Shown in pieces: positions 18,274 through 26,251 of a stretch of DNA of 64,000 nucleotides. Position numbers and translations under genes: made by a program. Origin of the DNA: Novosphingobium sp. AP12 (GTDB taxonomy: Bacteria > Pseudomonadota > Alphaproteobacteria > Sphingomonadales > Sphingomonadaceae); NCBI RefSeq assembly GCF_000281975.1, contig NZ_AKKE01000062.1:1-64000 (forward strand), written 5' to 3'. Each line of letters begins with the position of its first letter. Position 1 is the stretch's first letter. The notes beneath the pieces were generated by a model, which had not been told where the DNA came from, did no database searches, and saw nothing but the letters and a program-made list of their open reading frames with translations.

Positions 18274-18675
18274 GCGCCGCCTCCAGGGCACACGCATGCC
18301 GTGCGCCCAGCTGCGATGGTGCGCGAATCCTCTTGCGCGCATATGCATAGCGATCTCATTCCTCGCTAATGACAATCATCCGCATCAGTTGCCAGAGTTT
18401 TGATGCGTTCCGGCAGGCAGTTTTTTCATTCCGCTGCACAGCCTCATCCTGCAGGCCGAGCGGGCCGGGCGGCGAGGCATCGCCCCCGGATCGGGGCTGG
18501 TTGAATTAGGAACGGATCGGCGTGCCGGGCATTCTTCCCTGGTCGCGATACCGTCAGGCGCGTGGTGGAGGCGGACCGGCGCGCTATTGTTGCAGGGTTG
18601 GCCAAGGGATGAAATGCGCCGGCAATCCGATGGCACTAGCCGTCGCAGGGCCGGGGGTTTTGAAGGGAGTAGGCC
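18274..18675. other. 402-nt divergent intergenic region
   Basis: The gap between the PepSY operon and the glycosyltransferase-like gene holds the Fur-like box at 18370-18384 and, at the right end, the ribosome site GGGAG for the GTG start at 18676. Frames that cross it are not supported by codon pattern. Nothing else was recognised. Confidence 0.5.
18370..18384. promoter_or_regulatory. Fur-like box upstream of PepSY/DUF3325/DUF3649 operon
   Basis: TGACAATCATCCGCA fits a TGAGAATCATTCGCA-type Fur box at 13 of 15 positions, and the extended 19-mer GCTAATGACAATCATCCGC matches 14 of 19 of the classical GATAATGATAATCATTATC. It lies 97 nt before the PepSY start. Iron repression of the operon is inferred. 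Confidence 0.6.
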
Positions 18676-19908
18676 GTGTTTCAGCAATCGTTCGAACCGC
18701 GCTTCGATCCGGGAGCGCCGCAGAAGGTCTGCTTTTTCTTCAACGCGCAACTGCATCATGTCTTCCACGCCATGCCGCTTGCGGTGGAAATGTCCCACGA
18801 CCTCCGTTTCGCGATCGACGTGGTCGCCATGACCGAGGACCATATAGCGCTCGCGCAGGATATTGCCCGGCGGCATAACGCCGGGCCCATGAACTTCGTG
18901 CGCGTTAGCGGTCCGTTATTGTCCGGGATCACGCGGCTGACCGGCGGAGCGACCCCGCCCAAACTTCCCGCGCTCGCCGCCGCGCGCCGCCTGCTGGCGG
19001 GCTACGACGCGATCGTCGTGCCCGAGCGGACCTCGCTGCTGCTGCGTTTCGCGGGGCTGCACGCCTCGACCTTCATCCATACCTGTCACGGAGCCGGCGA
19101 CCGCGCGGTGGGATACGACCGGCGCATCCGCCAGTTCGACTTCGTCCTGCTCGCCGGTGAAAAGCAGCGCCGCCGCATGCTGGACAAGCGCCTGATCCGT
19201 GAAGGTCACTATGCGGTTGTCGGCTATGGCAAGTTCGACCTCACCGAAAATCGCCTGCCGGACCGCCTGTTCGCGCAGGAGCGGCCCACCGTCCTCTACA
19301 ATCCGCACTTCTCGAAACGGCTGTCCTCGTGGCACGGCATGGGTCTCGACGTGATCCGGCAGTTCGCGGCGGACGACCGCTTCAACCTGATCGTGGCCCC
19401 GCACATCCGCCTCTACGACAACCGCCGTCGCCGCGCCGCGATGGAGCGCGACCTGGCCGAGTTCGCGGGGCTGGGGCACATCCACATCGACCTCGGCAGC
19501 CCGGCGAGCGTCGACATGCGCTATCCCAAGGCGGCATCGATCTATCTCGGCGACGTCAGTAGCCAGGTCTACGAGTTCGTGGTCCGGCCGCGCCCGTGCC
19601 TCTTTCTCGACAGCCACGATGCCGACTGGCGCGGCGATCCCGACTATCGCCACTGGACCTACGGTCCGGTCTACCGCAGCAGCGAGGGGATCGTCGACAA
19701 GGTCGCCGATGCCATGACGACGCACGGCAGCTACCTGCCGGCGCAACGCGAGGGCATAACCGAGACGTTCGATTGCGAGACGAGCCGCTCGTCCGAACGG
19801 GCGGCGCGGGCGGTGGCCGATTTTCTCGCGCATCGCCGGACCTCGCTCCCCGCGAGCACTCGGACGAGAGCCCGCAACCCGCGCCGGCATGTCCTGGCGC
19901 ATGAGTGA
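18676..19908 (+). CDS. CDP-glycerol glycerophosphotransferase-like / glycosyltransferase-type protein
   Basis: The 410-aa protein starts at a GTG with GGGAG at normal spacing. The C-terminal half resembles the nucleotide-binding fold of CDP-glycerol glycerophosphotransferases: RPTVLYNPHFS, the block around IYLGDVSSQVYEFVVRPRP (compare the family pattern TDYSSxxxD/E), and LFLDSHDADW. The N-terminal half is less conserved but contains THTCHG-like HTCHGAGDRAVGYD near the domain junction. It precedes a family 4 glycosyltransferase by 18 nt, so the pair probably decorates a surface polymer. The exact donor and acceptor are not readable. Confidence 0.6.
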   Translation: MFQQSFEPRFDPGAPQKVCFFFNAQLHHVFHAMPLAVEMSHDLRFAIDVVAMTEDHIALAQDIARRHNAGPMNFVRVSGPLLSGITRLTGGATPPKLPALAAARRLLAGYDAIVVPERTSLLLRFAGLHASTFIHTCHGAGDRAVGYDRRIRQFDFVLLAGEKQRRRMLDKRLIREGHYAVVGYGKFDLTENRLPDRLFAQERPTVLYNPHFSKRLSSWHGMGLDVIRQFAADDRFNLIVAPHIRLYDNRRRRAAMERDLAEFAGLGHIHIDLGSPASVDMRYPKAASIYLGDVSSQVYEFVVRPRPCLFLDSHDADWRGDPDYRHWTYGPVYRSSEGIVDKVADAMTTHGSYLPAQREGITETFDCETSRSSERAARAVADFLAHRRTSLPASTRTRARNPRRHVLAHE

Positions 19909-19926
19909 TGAGGCGAGACGCCGGGC

Positions 19927-21063
19927 ATGAGTGAAAATGTTGCGCGCATCTGGGTGGTCGCGCGTGTCCATGGGCCGGACGAAGGCGGTGTGCAGACCTA
20001 TGTCGCGCAAGTAGCGCAGGCCTATGCGCGCATTGGGCTGCTGGTTACCGTCTTCGCCAAGTCCTCGGCCGGCCCGCGCCGGGAGGCGGAGGGGAACGTC
20101 ACACTGGTCGATGTCGGGCCGACGTCGCAGCTGCGGGTCTACATGCGGCTTGCGCGCGCCATGGCGCGCGCCTGGTTGGCGGGAGAGCGGCCCGAGGCGA
20201 TCCACGCCTGCACGTGGCGCGCGGCGATCCCGGCGCTGCCTTTTCCTCGCCCGCTGATCGTGACCGTTCACGGCCGCGAAGTCGGCCGGCCCTCGGGACG
20301 CGCCTTCAGGCTAATGCGCGCCGTTCTTTCGCGCGCGGCGCGCGTGGTCGCGGTAAGCGATGCGACGCGCACGCTGATGCTCGAACGTGTACCGGCGCTG
20401 GCCGGTCGCTGCGTCGCCGCATGGAACGGCGTCATCGTTCCGCCTGGGCGGCTGGTCGAGACCGGCAATCCCATCCCGCGCGTCATCACCGTCTGCCGGC
20501 TGGTCCCGCGCAAGAATGTGCCGGCGGCGGTGCGCGCGGTGTCCCAGTGCCTCGCGCAGGGTGCCGTGCTCGACTACGCCGTGATCGGGCGCGGCAACGA
20601 TGAACCGGCGGTGCGCAGCGCGGTAGAAGCCCACGCGGGCCCCGGCATCACGATGACGGGCTACGTGAGCGACGAGGAACTCGCCGATCGGTATCGCACC
20701 GCCGACTTGTTCCTCCACCCCCAGATCGCGCTGGAGGATGGGGCTGAGATGGAAGGCTTCGGGCTCAGCGTGGCGGATGCGATGGCGCAGGGCATCCCCT
20801 GCATCGTCGGGCGCGATGGCGGGCCGGGCGAACTGGTGCGCGACGGTATCGACGGGCTGGTCGTGGACGGCCATTCCCCTGCGGCGATCGCGGAAGCGGT
20901 CCACCTGCTCGTTGCCGATACATCCTATCGCCGCCGCCTGGGCGAAAGCGCGCGGTGCTTCGCGCTTGAGAATTTCTCGTGGGACAGGCATTGCCGTCTG
21001 GCGCTGGAAGGGCTGACGGATCGGGCCGAACCGACGATGGAGCAGGCGTCCGCCAAGGCCTGA
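19927..21063 (+). CDS. glycosyltransferase family 4 (GT-B fold)
   Basis: The protein (378 aa) has the GT4 layout: an N-terminal acceptor domain with HGPDEGGVQTYVAQVA, and a C-terminal donor domain with VITVCRLVPRKNVPAAVRA, VIGRGNDEPAV, MTGYVSDEELADRY and EGFGLSVADAMAQGIPC. In the last motif the second acidic residue of the E-x7-E signature is Asp. It is a cytoplasmic retaining transferase; the sugar is unknown. Start is an ATG 18 nt after the upstream glycerophosphotransferase-like gene, suggesting one operon for envelope polysaccharide synthesis. Confidence 0.9.
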   Translation: MSENVARIWVVARVHGPDEGGVQTYVAQVAQAYARIGLLVTVFAKSSAGPRREAEGNVTLVDVGPTSQLRVYMRLARAMARAWLAGERPEAIHACTWRAAIPALPFPRPLIVTVHGREVGRPSGRAFRLMRAVLSRAARVVAVSDATRTLMLERVPALAGRCVAAWNGVIVPPGRLVETGNPIPRVITVCRLVPRKNVPAAVRAVSQCLAQGAVLDYAVIGRGNDEPAVRSAVEAHAGPGITMTGYVSDEELADRYRTADLFLHPQIALEDGAEMEGFGLSVADAMAQGIPCIVGRDGGPGELVRDGIDGLVVDGHSPAAIAEAVHLLVADTSYRRRLGESARCFALENFSWDRHCRLALEGLTDRAEPTMEQASAKA

Positions 21064-21073
21064 GCAAGCCAGG

Positions 21074-21475
21074 CTACGCTTGCGTCCCCACCGGCGCGCT
21101 CATCACCATAGCCATCATGATCCGTGTCGAGCGGATCGCGCTGTCAAGGACGCTGGCCGGCCCGGCGCCGCAATCGATGCAGTCGCGGCGCGGCATCGAA
21201 CCGTCGATGAGGCCGATCAGCATCGCCTCGTCGCGGGTGAGGTTGCGCCCGGTGCCGGTGGCGATCGGGCGGCGCAGCGCGCTTTCGCACAGGGCCATGA
21301 AGCTGTCGAAAGTGGGCACGAGCATTTCCCAGTGCCGGGTCGAGAGCAGCCGGAAAAGCCGCGCCTGCGACGGCAGGCCCCGGTCGCGCGCGGCTCGCCA
21401 GCGGCGCGCCGCGGCAGTGACGACGGCGTCGGCGCGCGGTCGCAGGGCTGCGGGGGCTATCGGGCTGTGCATCAT
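21074..21475 (-). CDS. hypothetical protein, conserved-looking, cytoplasmic
   Basis: The protein (133 aa) has a basic, alanine-rich N-terminal half (AAARRWRAARDRGLPSQARLF), a central TRHWEMLVPTFDSFMALCE block, a glycine-rich GTGRNLTRDEAMLIGLIDGS and a C-terminal CIDCGAG cysteine pair. No domain is recognised. A GAGGAC ribosome site precedes the ATG at 21475. It converges with the glycosyltransferase gene, and a Fur-like box lies 124 nt upstream, so iron control is possible. Confidence 0.65.
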   Translation of the reverse strand: MMHSPIAPAALRPRADAVVTAAARRWRAARDRGLPSQARLFRLLSTRHWEMLVPTFDSFMALCESALRRPIATGTGRNLTRDEAMLIGLIDGSMPRRDCIDCGAGPASVLDSAIRSTRIMMAMVMSAPVGTQA

Positions 21476-21598
21476 CGCGGCGTCCTCTTTGGAAGCGGGG
21501 AGATCACCGCCGACGGGATCGCGAGGGACCCGGACTGCCGCTGCGCCATCTGGCGTAATCTCCTTCCATCATCCCCCGGGAAAGGTCGATACCGTAAC

Positions 21599-21613
21599 TG
21601 CGAACGATTCTCA
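21599..21613. promoter_or_regulatory. Fur-like box between divergent genes
   Basis: TGCGAACGATTCTCA matches TGCGAATGATTCTCA, the reverse complement of a TGAGAATCATTCGCA-type Fur box, at 14 of 15 positions. It lies 124 nt before the minus-strand 133-aa gene and 112 nt before the plus-strand histidine phosphatase. Neither neighbour is an obvious iron gene. Confidence 0.4.
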
Positions 21614-21724
21614 ACAACGGAAATTGGACTGGGCCGTTAAATTTATGCAACAGCTTGCGGCATTGTCCCCACGTCCCGGCCGCCGGTGCAGGAACTTCCG
21701 GCGTGATCGCCGGATTACCAAGGC

Positions 21725-22501
21725 ATGGAACACTCTGAACCAAAGCCTCACTCGCGCTGGCCCAGCGTTATCTGGCTGATCCGCCACGGCCAGAGCGCTG
21801 GTAACGTCGCGCGGGATGAAGCGCACGAAGGCGGCCTCCACCGCATCGCGCTCGACCACCGCGACGTCGACGTGCAGCTCTCGGCGCTCGGGATGGATCA
21901 GGCGCGCGCGCTTGGCCACTGGTTCGCGAGGGGGGAGGAGGGGCATCGGCCCGAGGTCATCCTATCCAGCCCCTACGTCCGCGCGGTGCAGACCACCGAG
22001 CTGTTCCGCGAGGCGGGCGGCTGCCCGGCGGACCTCGGCATCTGCATCGACGAGCGTTTGCGCGAGAAGGAGTTCGGCATCCTCGATGGGTTGACCACGC
22101 TCGGCATCCGCGACCTCCAGCCCGATCAGGCGGAGTTCCGCCGGCTGCTGGGCAAGTTCTACCACCGCCCGCCCGGCGGGGAGAGCTGGGTCGACGTGAT
22201 CTTCCGCCTGCGCGCGCTGCTTGACACGGTGTCGCTCCACTATGCCGGCAAACGGGTCATGATCGTGGCGCACCAGGTCGTCGTGCTCTGCATGCGCTAC
22301 GTGCTGGAGCAGATGACCGAAGCGCAGATCCTCGGCATCGACGCGGAGGGTGACGTCGCCAACTGCGCAGTCACGCAGTACCGCTTCGACCCCGAGGCCG
22401 GCCGCATGGCGCTGGAGCGCTACAACGTCGTCGCACCGATGGAGCGCGACGGCACTCCCTCCACGCAGGAGCCGGACCAGATGGTCGCGGCGCGTGGCTG
22501 A
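21725..22501 (+). CDS. histidine phosphatase family protein
   Basis: The protein (258 aa) has the catalytic LIRHGQSAGN motif at residues 18-27, the SSPYVRAVQTTEL block, the acid-base glutamate region LREKEFGILDG and the second histidine in VAHQVVVLCMRY. It is about 40-50 residues longer than cofactor-dependent mutase-like phosphatases of bacteria. The substrate is unknown. It overlaps the next gene by 8 nt, so it is translationally coupled to the NAD(P)HX dehydratase. Confidence 0.9.
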   Translation: MEHSEPKPHSRWPSVIWLIRHGQSAGNVARDEAHEGGLHRIALDHRDVDVQLSALGMDQARALGHWFARGEEGHRPEVILSSPYVRAVQTTELFREAGGCPADLGICIDERLREKEFGILDGLTTLGIRDLQPDQAEFRRLLGKFYHRPPGGESWVDVIFRLRALLDTVSLHYAGKRVMIVAHQVVVLCMRYVLEQMTEAQILGIDAEGDVANCAVTQYRFDPEAGRMALERYNVVAPMERDGTPSTQEPDQMVAARG

Positions 22502-23402
22502 CGGCGACGCCTTGCCGGATGCAACGCTGCTCGATGCGGCATGGGTCCGGGCGAATCCGCTGCCGCAGCCGCAGGGGGAGGTCGACAAGAATGCGCGGGG
22601 GCGCGTGCTCGTGGTAGGCGGCTGCCTCGACGTGCCGGGCGGCGTGCGGCTGACCGCCGAGGCCGCGCTGCGGGCGGGTGCCGGCAAGGTACGCATCGCC
22701 ACCGTCGCGCCCGCTGCCGTCGCCATCGGCGTACTGATCCCGGAAGCGGCCGTCCTCGCGCTGCCAGTGAACGAGGAAGGCGAGATCGATGCGGCTCAGG
22801 CCCTGCTCGCCGCACATATCTCCCACTGCGATGCGGTGGTGGTCGGCCCGGCGATGTCGTGCCGGGACCAGGCATCGCTGCTGGTGGGCGCTCTGCTCGC
22901 ACAGGCGGACTGGACCGGCGGGCTGATCATTGATGCTGCGGCGCTGATGGCGCTTGCGCCCCACGCCGAGGCCCTTTGCGCGCGCGCCGCGCCTGCAGTG
23001 CTGACGCCGCACATCGGGGAAATGGCCGCGATGCTCGGACGCGACGCCGAGGTCATCGCCCGCGACCGTCCCGGCGCGGTCCGCGAGGCGGCGCGGCGCT
23101 ACGGCGCGGTGGTCGTGCTCAAAGGAGGAGCGAGCCTCATCGCCGACACCTCCGGCGCGCTGTTCGCCTACGGAGAGGGCAACGTCGGGCTCGCCACCGG
23201 TGGCTCGGGCGACGTTCTCGCCGGGATCGCGGCAGCCTTGCTGGCGCGCGGATGTGCGCCGCTGGAGGCGACGCTCTGGGCGGTGTGGCTCCACGGCGAG
23301 GCCGGGCGGCGCTGTGCCGAGACGATCGGGCCGCTGGGCTTCCTCGCCAGCGAACTGCTCGGCCTGATCCCCCAGGCGATGCGCTCGGCCGGAGGCGAAT
23401 GA
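22494..23402 (+). CDS. nnrD: ADP-dependent NAD(P)H-hydrate dehydratase
   Basis: The enzyme repairs hydrated NAD(P)H (NADHX) using ADP. From the GTG at 22494 it is 302 aa of ribokinase-like fold. Visible family blocks are KNARGRVLVVGGCLDVPGG near the start, LTPHIGEMAAMLG, VVVLKGGASLIA and the catalytic GLATGGSGDVLAGIAAALLA. The N-terminal YjeF epimerase domain that is fused in many bacteria is absent, so the NAD(P)HX epimerase must be encoded elsewhere. It is coupled to the preceding histidine phosphatase by an 8-nt overlap. Confidence 0.92.
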   Translation: MADGDALPDATLLDAAWVRANPLPQPQGEVDKNARGRVLVVGGCLDVPGGVRLTAEAALRAGAGKVRIATVAPAAVAIGVLIPEAAVLALPVNEEGEIDAAQALLAAHISHCDAVVVGPAMSCRDQASLLVGALLAQADWTGGLIIDAAALMALAPHAEALCARAAPAVLTPHIGEMAAMLGRDAEVIARDRPGAVREAARRYGAVVVLKGGASLIADTSGALFAYGEGNVGLATGGSGDVLAGIAAALLARGCAPLEATLWAVWLHGEAGRRCAETIGPLGFLASELLGLIPQAMRSAGGE

Positions 23403-23501
23403 GCGCAAGGTTGTGCGCGGGCCCCCGATGCCGCTAAGAGAGCGGCGGGGGCGCAGTGTCAGGACAAACGACGGGAATTCAGCTTCTTGCCGACCCAATC
23501 G

Positions 23502-25898
23502 ATGAAAAACCGCGCTTTTCCGGCCCTCTCGCTCGCGCTGTTGGCAGGGGCGACCTGCGCCGCCCCCAATGCATTGGCCGATCCTCCGCCGTTCGAGCTG
23601 ACCGGCCCGGACCTCAGGATCGAGGTTACGCGCGGCGACAAGACGTTGCCGATTGCCAAGGTGCCGAGCCTCGCGGCGGGAGATAAGGTCGTCGTCCACG
23701 GCGCCTTCGCCGAGGACCAGGGCGCGAAGTTCGTGCTGGTCTCGGCCTTCCTGCGCGGCGCGACGAACCCGCCGCCGAAGGACTGGCTCGCCACGGCGGA
23801 AACGTGGAAGTCCAAGGAGAAGGACAAGGCGCTCACCCTGACCGTGCCCAAGGGCGCGCGGCAATTGGTGCTGCTGCTGGTGCCCGACACCGGCGGCGCC
23901 GAGGGCGTGCTGGTCGATGCGGTGCGGGGCAAGCCGGGCGAATTCGTGCGCGCCAGCCAGGACCTCAACCAGGCCTCGCTCGACCATTCGCGCCTCGTCG
24001 CCTTCATGGCCGCGATCCGGGCGCAGGGTGACGCCGGACCCGAATACCTGCGCACCGTCGCGCCCGTGCTGGCACGCAGCCTTTCAGTGAAACTGCAGGA
24101 GGATTGCCTGACCAAGGTGATCGACCAGCAGGCTTCGTGCCTCGTCCAGAACCGCGAGGCGCTGGTGCTGAACGACGTCCATTCCAGCTCGATCGCCGAT
24201 ACCTTGACCGGTACGCCCACGGACCTTGCCCTGCAGTTGAGCGCCACGCGCGAGGGCGGGGCGGGCTACTACAGCGCCTATATCGGCGTGGCGCGGGATA
24301 TCGCGCGCATCTTCGGGGCGTTCAACAACCCCTCTTTCAACTATCTGCCGACGCTGACCGTCCGCAACGACGAGACGATGTCGTTGCTGCTCAATGCAGC
24401 GCCCTCGTTCCAGAAGCCCAAATCGGTGATGGTCGCCGCGCTGCCGGCGGTCGAGGCGGACATTCCGCCGCAGTTGCGCAGCCTGGCGAAGGGGCCGATC
24501 TGCGCTGCGGTGCCGGGCGCGGTGCTGCCGGTGGAAGGCGCGCCGCTGGTGTTCTCAACCCAGTTCGCGCACGCGGTGCAGGTCAGGCTCACTGCCGCTT
24601 CGGGCGAGGTGCTGGAAATCGCCGCCATGCCGCGCGCCGACAAGGGCGGCTATGTCCTCGGCGCCGAGAACCTGCCCGCCGCGTTCACCGGCACGGTCCG
24701 CGCGCATCTGCACGGCCAATGGGGCTTCGCGCCGTTCGAGGGGCCGGACTTCACGCTTCAGCGCCCCGGCGGCGACGGTTGGAAAGCGGCGGAGGGACCG
24801 GACGGCCTGATCGTCGGTCGCGAGAACGAGGTCATGCTCGAAGGCTCGGCCCCGGCCTGCGTCGAGGACGTGACCCTGCGGCAGGGCGGCGCCGCCACCC
24901 CGCTCAAGTGGACGGTACGAGAGGGCAACCGCATCGCCGTCACCGTGCCGCTGGAACGCGCGCGGCCGGGCGAGATGCGCCTCGAGGTGCGCTACCAGGG
25001 CGTCAAGGACCCCGCCGCCGTGACGCTGACCGCCCGGGCCGAGGCGAGCCGGCTCGATGGGCTGGAACTCCACGCCGGCGATACGCAGGGCGTTCTGTCG
25101 GGGCAGCGGCTCGATCAGGTGCGCGCGGTCATGGTCGGCGACGTCGAGTTCCAGCCGGACGGCCTCACCCGCGAAGGCGCGGCGGATCGGCTGCGGCTGG
25201 TCGCGCAAGGGACGGGCCGCGCGCCCGCCGAGGGGGCCCCGGCCAAGGCCACCGTCAGGCTCGAGGACGGGCGCAGCCTGCCGCTCCAGGCCCGCATCGC
25301 CTCGCCGCGCCCGCAGGTTTCGCTGCTCAACCGCACTGTCAACCCGGCGCCTGTCGCCAAGGGTGCAAGGACTCTGGATCTCGGCGATGCCGGCGATCTG
25401 CTACCCGACACCGGCGAGATGGTGTTCTCGGTGAAGGCGGGCCCCGGCACCCGCTTCGCTGCCTCCGACGTGATCGAGATCGCGCCTGCCGAGGGCGATG
25501 CGGTGGCAAAGCTGAGCGCGGGCAAGGGCCTCACGCTGGAGAGCGCGGAGGTTCTCGTGGCCCGGCTCAAGGGCGCGGATATTCCGCCCGGAACCTTTGG
25601 GCCCCTGCGTTTCCGGCTGGTCCACGGCGACACGCCAGGCAATTGGCAGCCGCTCGCCACTTTGGCCCGGCTGCCCGGCGTCGAGGACGTGGCCTGCGCC
25701 GAGGCGGAATGCACGGTGACGGCGCGCAGCCTATTCCTCGTCGATGCCATCGGTGCCGATGCCGGCTTCACCAAGGCCGCTACCGTGCCGCCGGGTTATA
25801 CCGGGGGGGCATTCAAGGCTCCGCGGCCCCCGGACGGGGTGCTTCACTTGCGCCTGCGCGATGCGCCCAAGGCCCCGGTGACACTGCCGGTCGGATAG
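23502..25898 (+). CDS. large secreted protein of unknown function
   Basis: The ATG at 23502 gives 798 aa with a clear Sec signal peptide (NRAFPALSLALLAGATC, cleavage probably after ALA at about residue 27). The mature protein shows no recognised domain. It looks like a series of beta-rich modules separated by Pro/Gly linkers, with cysteines in the first half (QEDCLTKVIDQQASC) and near the C-terminus (DVACAEAECTV) that may form disulfides. A TTG five codons earlier is less likely. It is free-standing, about 100 nt after nnrD. Confidence 0.8.
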   Translation: MKNRAFPALSLALLAGATCAAPNALADPPPFELTGPDLRIEVTRGDKTLPIAKVPSLAAGDKVVVHGAFAEDQGAKFVLVSAFLRGATNPPPKDWLATAETWKSKEKDKALTLTVPKGARQLVLLLVPDTGGAEGVLVDAVRGKPGEFVRASQDLNQASLDHSRLVAFMAAIRAQGDAGPEYLRTVAPVLARSLSVKLQEDCLTKVIDQQASCLVQNREALVLNDVHSSSIADTLTGTPTDLALQLSATREGGAGYYSAYIGVARDIARIFGAFNNPSFNYLPTLTVRNDETMSLLLNAAPSFQKPKSVMVAALPAVEADIPPQLRSLAKGPICAAVPGAVLPVEGAPLVFSTQFAHAVQVRLTAASGEVLEIAAMPRADKGGYVLGAENLPAAFTGTVRAHLHGQWGFAPFEGPDFTLQRPGGDGWKAAEGPDGLIVGRENEVMLEGSAPACVEDVTLRQGGAATPLKWTVREGNRIAVTVPLERARPGEMRLEVRYQGVKDPAAVTLTARAEASRLDGLELHAGDTQGVLSGQRLDQVRAVMVGDVEFQPDGLTREGAADRLRLVAQGTGRAPAEGAPAKATVRLEDGRSLPLQARIASPRPQVSLLNRTVNPAPVAKGARTLDLGDAGDLLPDTGEMVFSVKAGPGTRFAASDVIEIAPAEGDAVAKLSAGKGLTLESAEVLVARLKGADIPPGTFGPLRFRLVHGDTPGNWQPLATLARLPGVEDVACAEAECTVTARSLFLVDAIGADAGFTKAATVPPGYTGGAFKAPRPPDGVLHLRLRDAPKAPVTLPVG

Positions 25899-25900
25899 GT

Positions 25901-26026
25901 TCAGCCCTTAACCGGCTTGCCGAACGCATTGCGCAACTCGTCCTTCGCGTCCTTGATCACCTTGCGCTGGCGCTTGTCCAGATCGTCGCCCGCGCGATCC
26001 TCGTCGGGTCTTGTCCTCGAAGACAT
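25901..26026 (-). pseudogene. small charged protein, probably the 3' part of a frameshifted gene
   Basis: An open stretch of 41 codons from the ATG at 26026 to TGA at 25901 reads MSSRTRPDEDRAGDD, then a lysine/aspartate-rich helix (LDKRQRKVIKDAKDELRNAF). Codons are strongly GC3-biased, so coding is likely. Directly upstream in another minus-strand frame, about 26020-26080, the equally biased peptide IVIPLDLEPHVFEDK reads into the same place. The parsimonious view is one small gene with a single-base shift near 26015, although a real 41-aa protein cannot be excluded. Confidence 0.45.
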
Positions 26027-26251
26027 GCGGCTCGAGGTCGAGGGGGATCACTATGCTCGCCCCCGCCTTGAGACCATTTTGTTTGGGCGGTCATGGCATG
26101 AGCCTCCTGCAGTTCGGGTTTCCCGCCAGCTCCGATCACGGAACGGCGTTCCCATTGATCCTCCAGCATAATTACACCGGACTGCAGGAACTTTGGCCGA
26201 TTTCGGCACTTACACGAGGCGCAAGCCCCCGATTATTGCCGGAGTGTAAAA

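Noticed and set aside
24104..26071. 655-codon frame overlapping the large secreted protein in another frame on the same strand
   Set aside because: Arg/Gly/Ala-rich out-of-frame reading; the 798-aa frame has a signal peptide and better codon use.
25957..26169. 70-codon minus-strand frame beginning MTAQTKW
   Set aside because: Codon pattern is weak, and it is out of frame with both well-biased peptides in the same interval.
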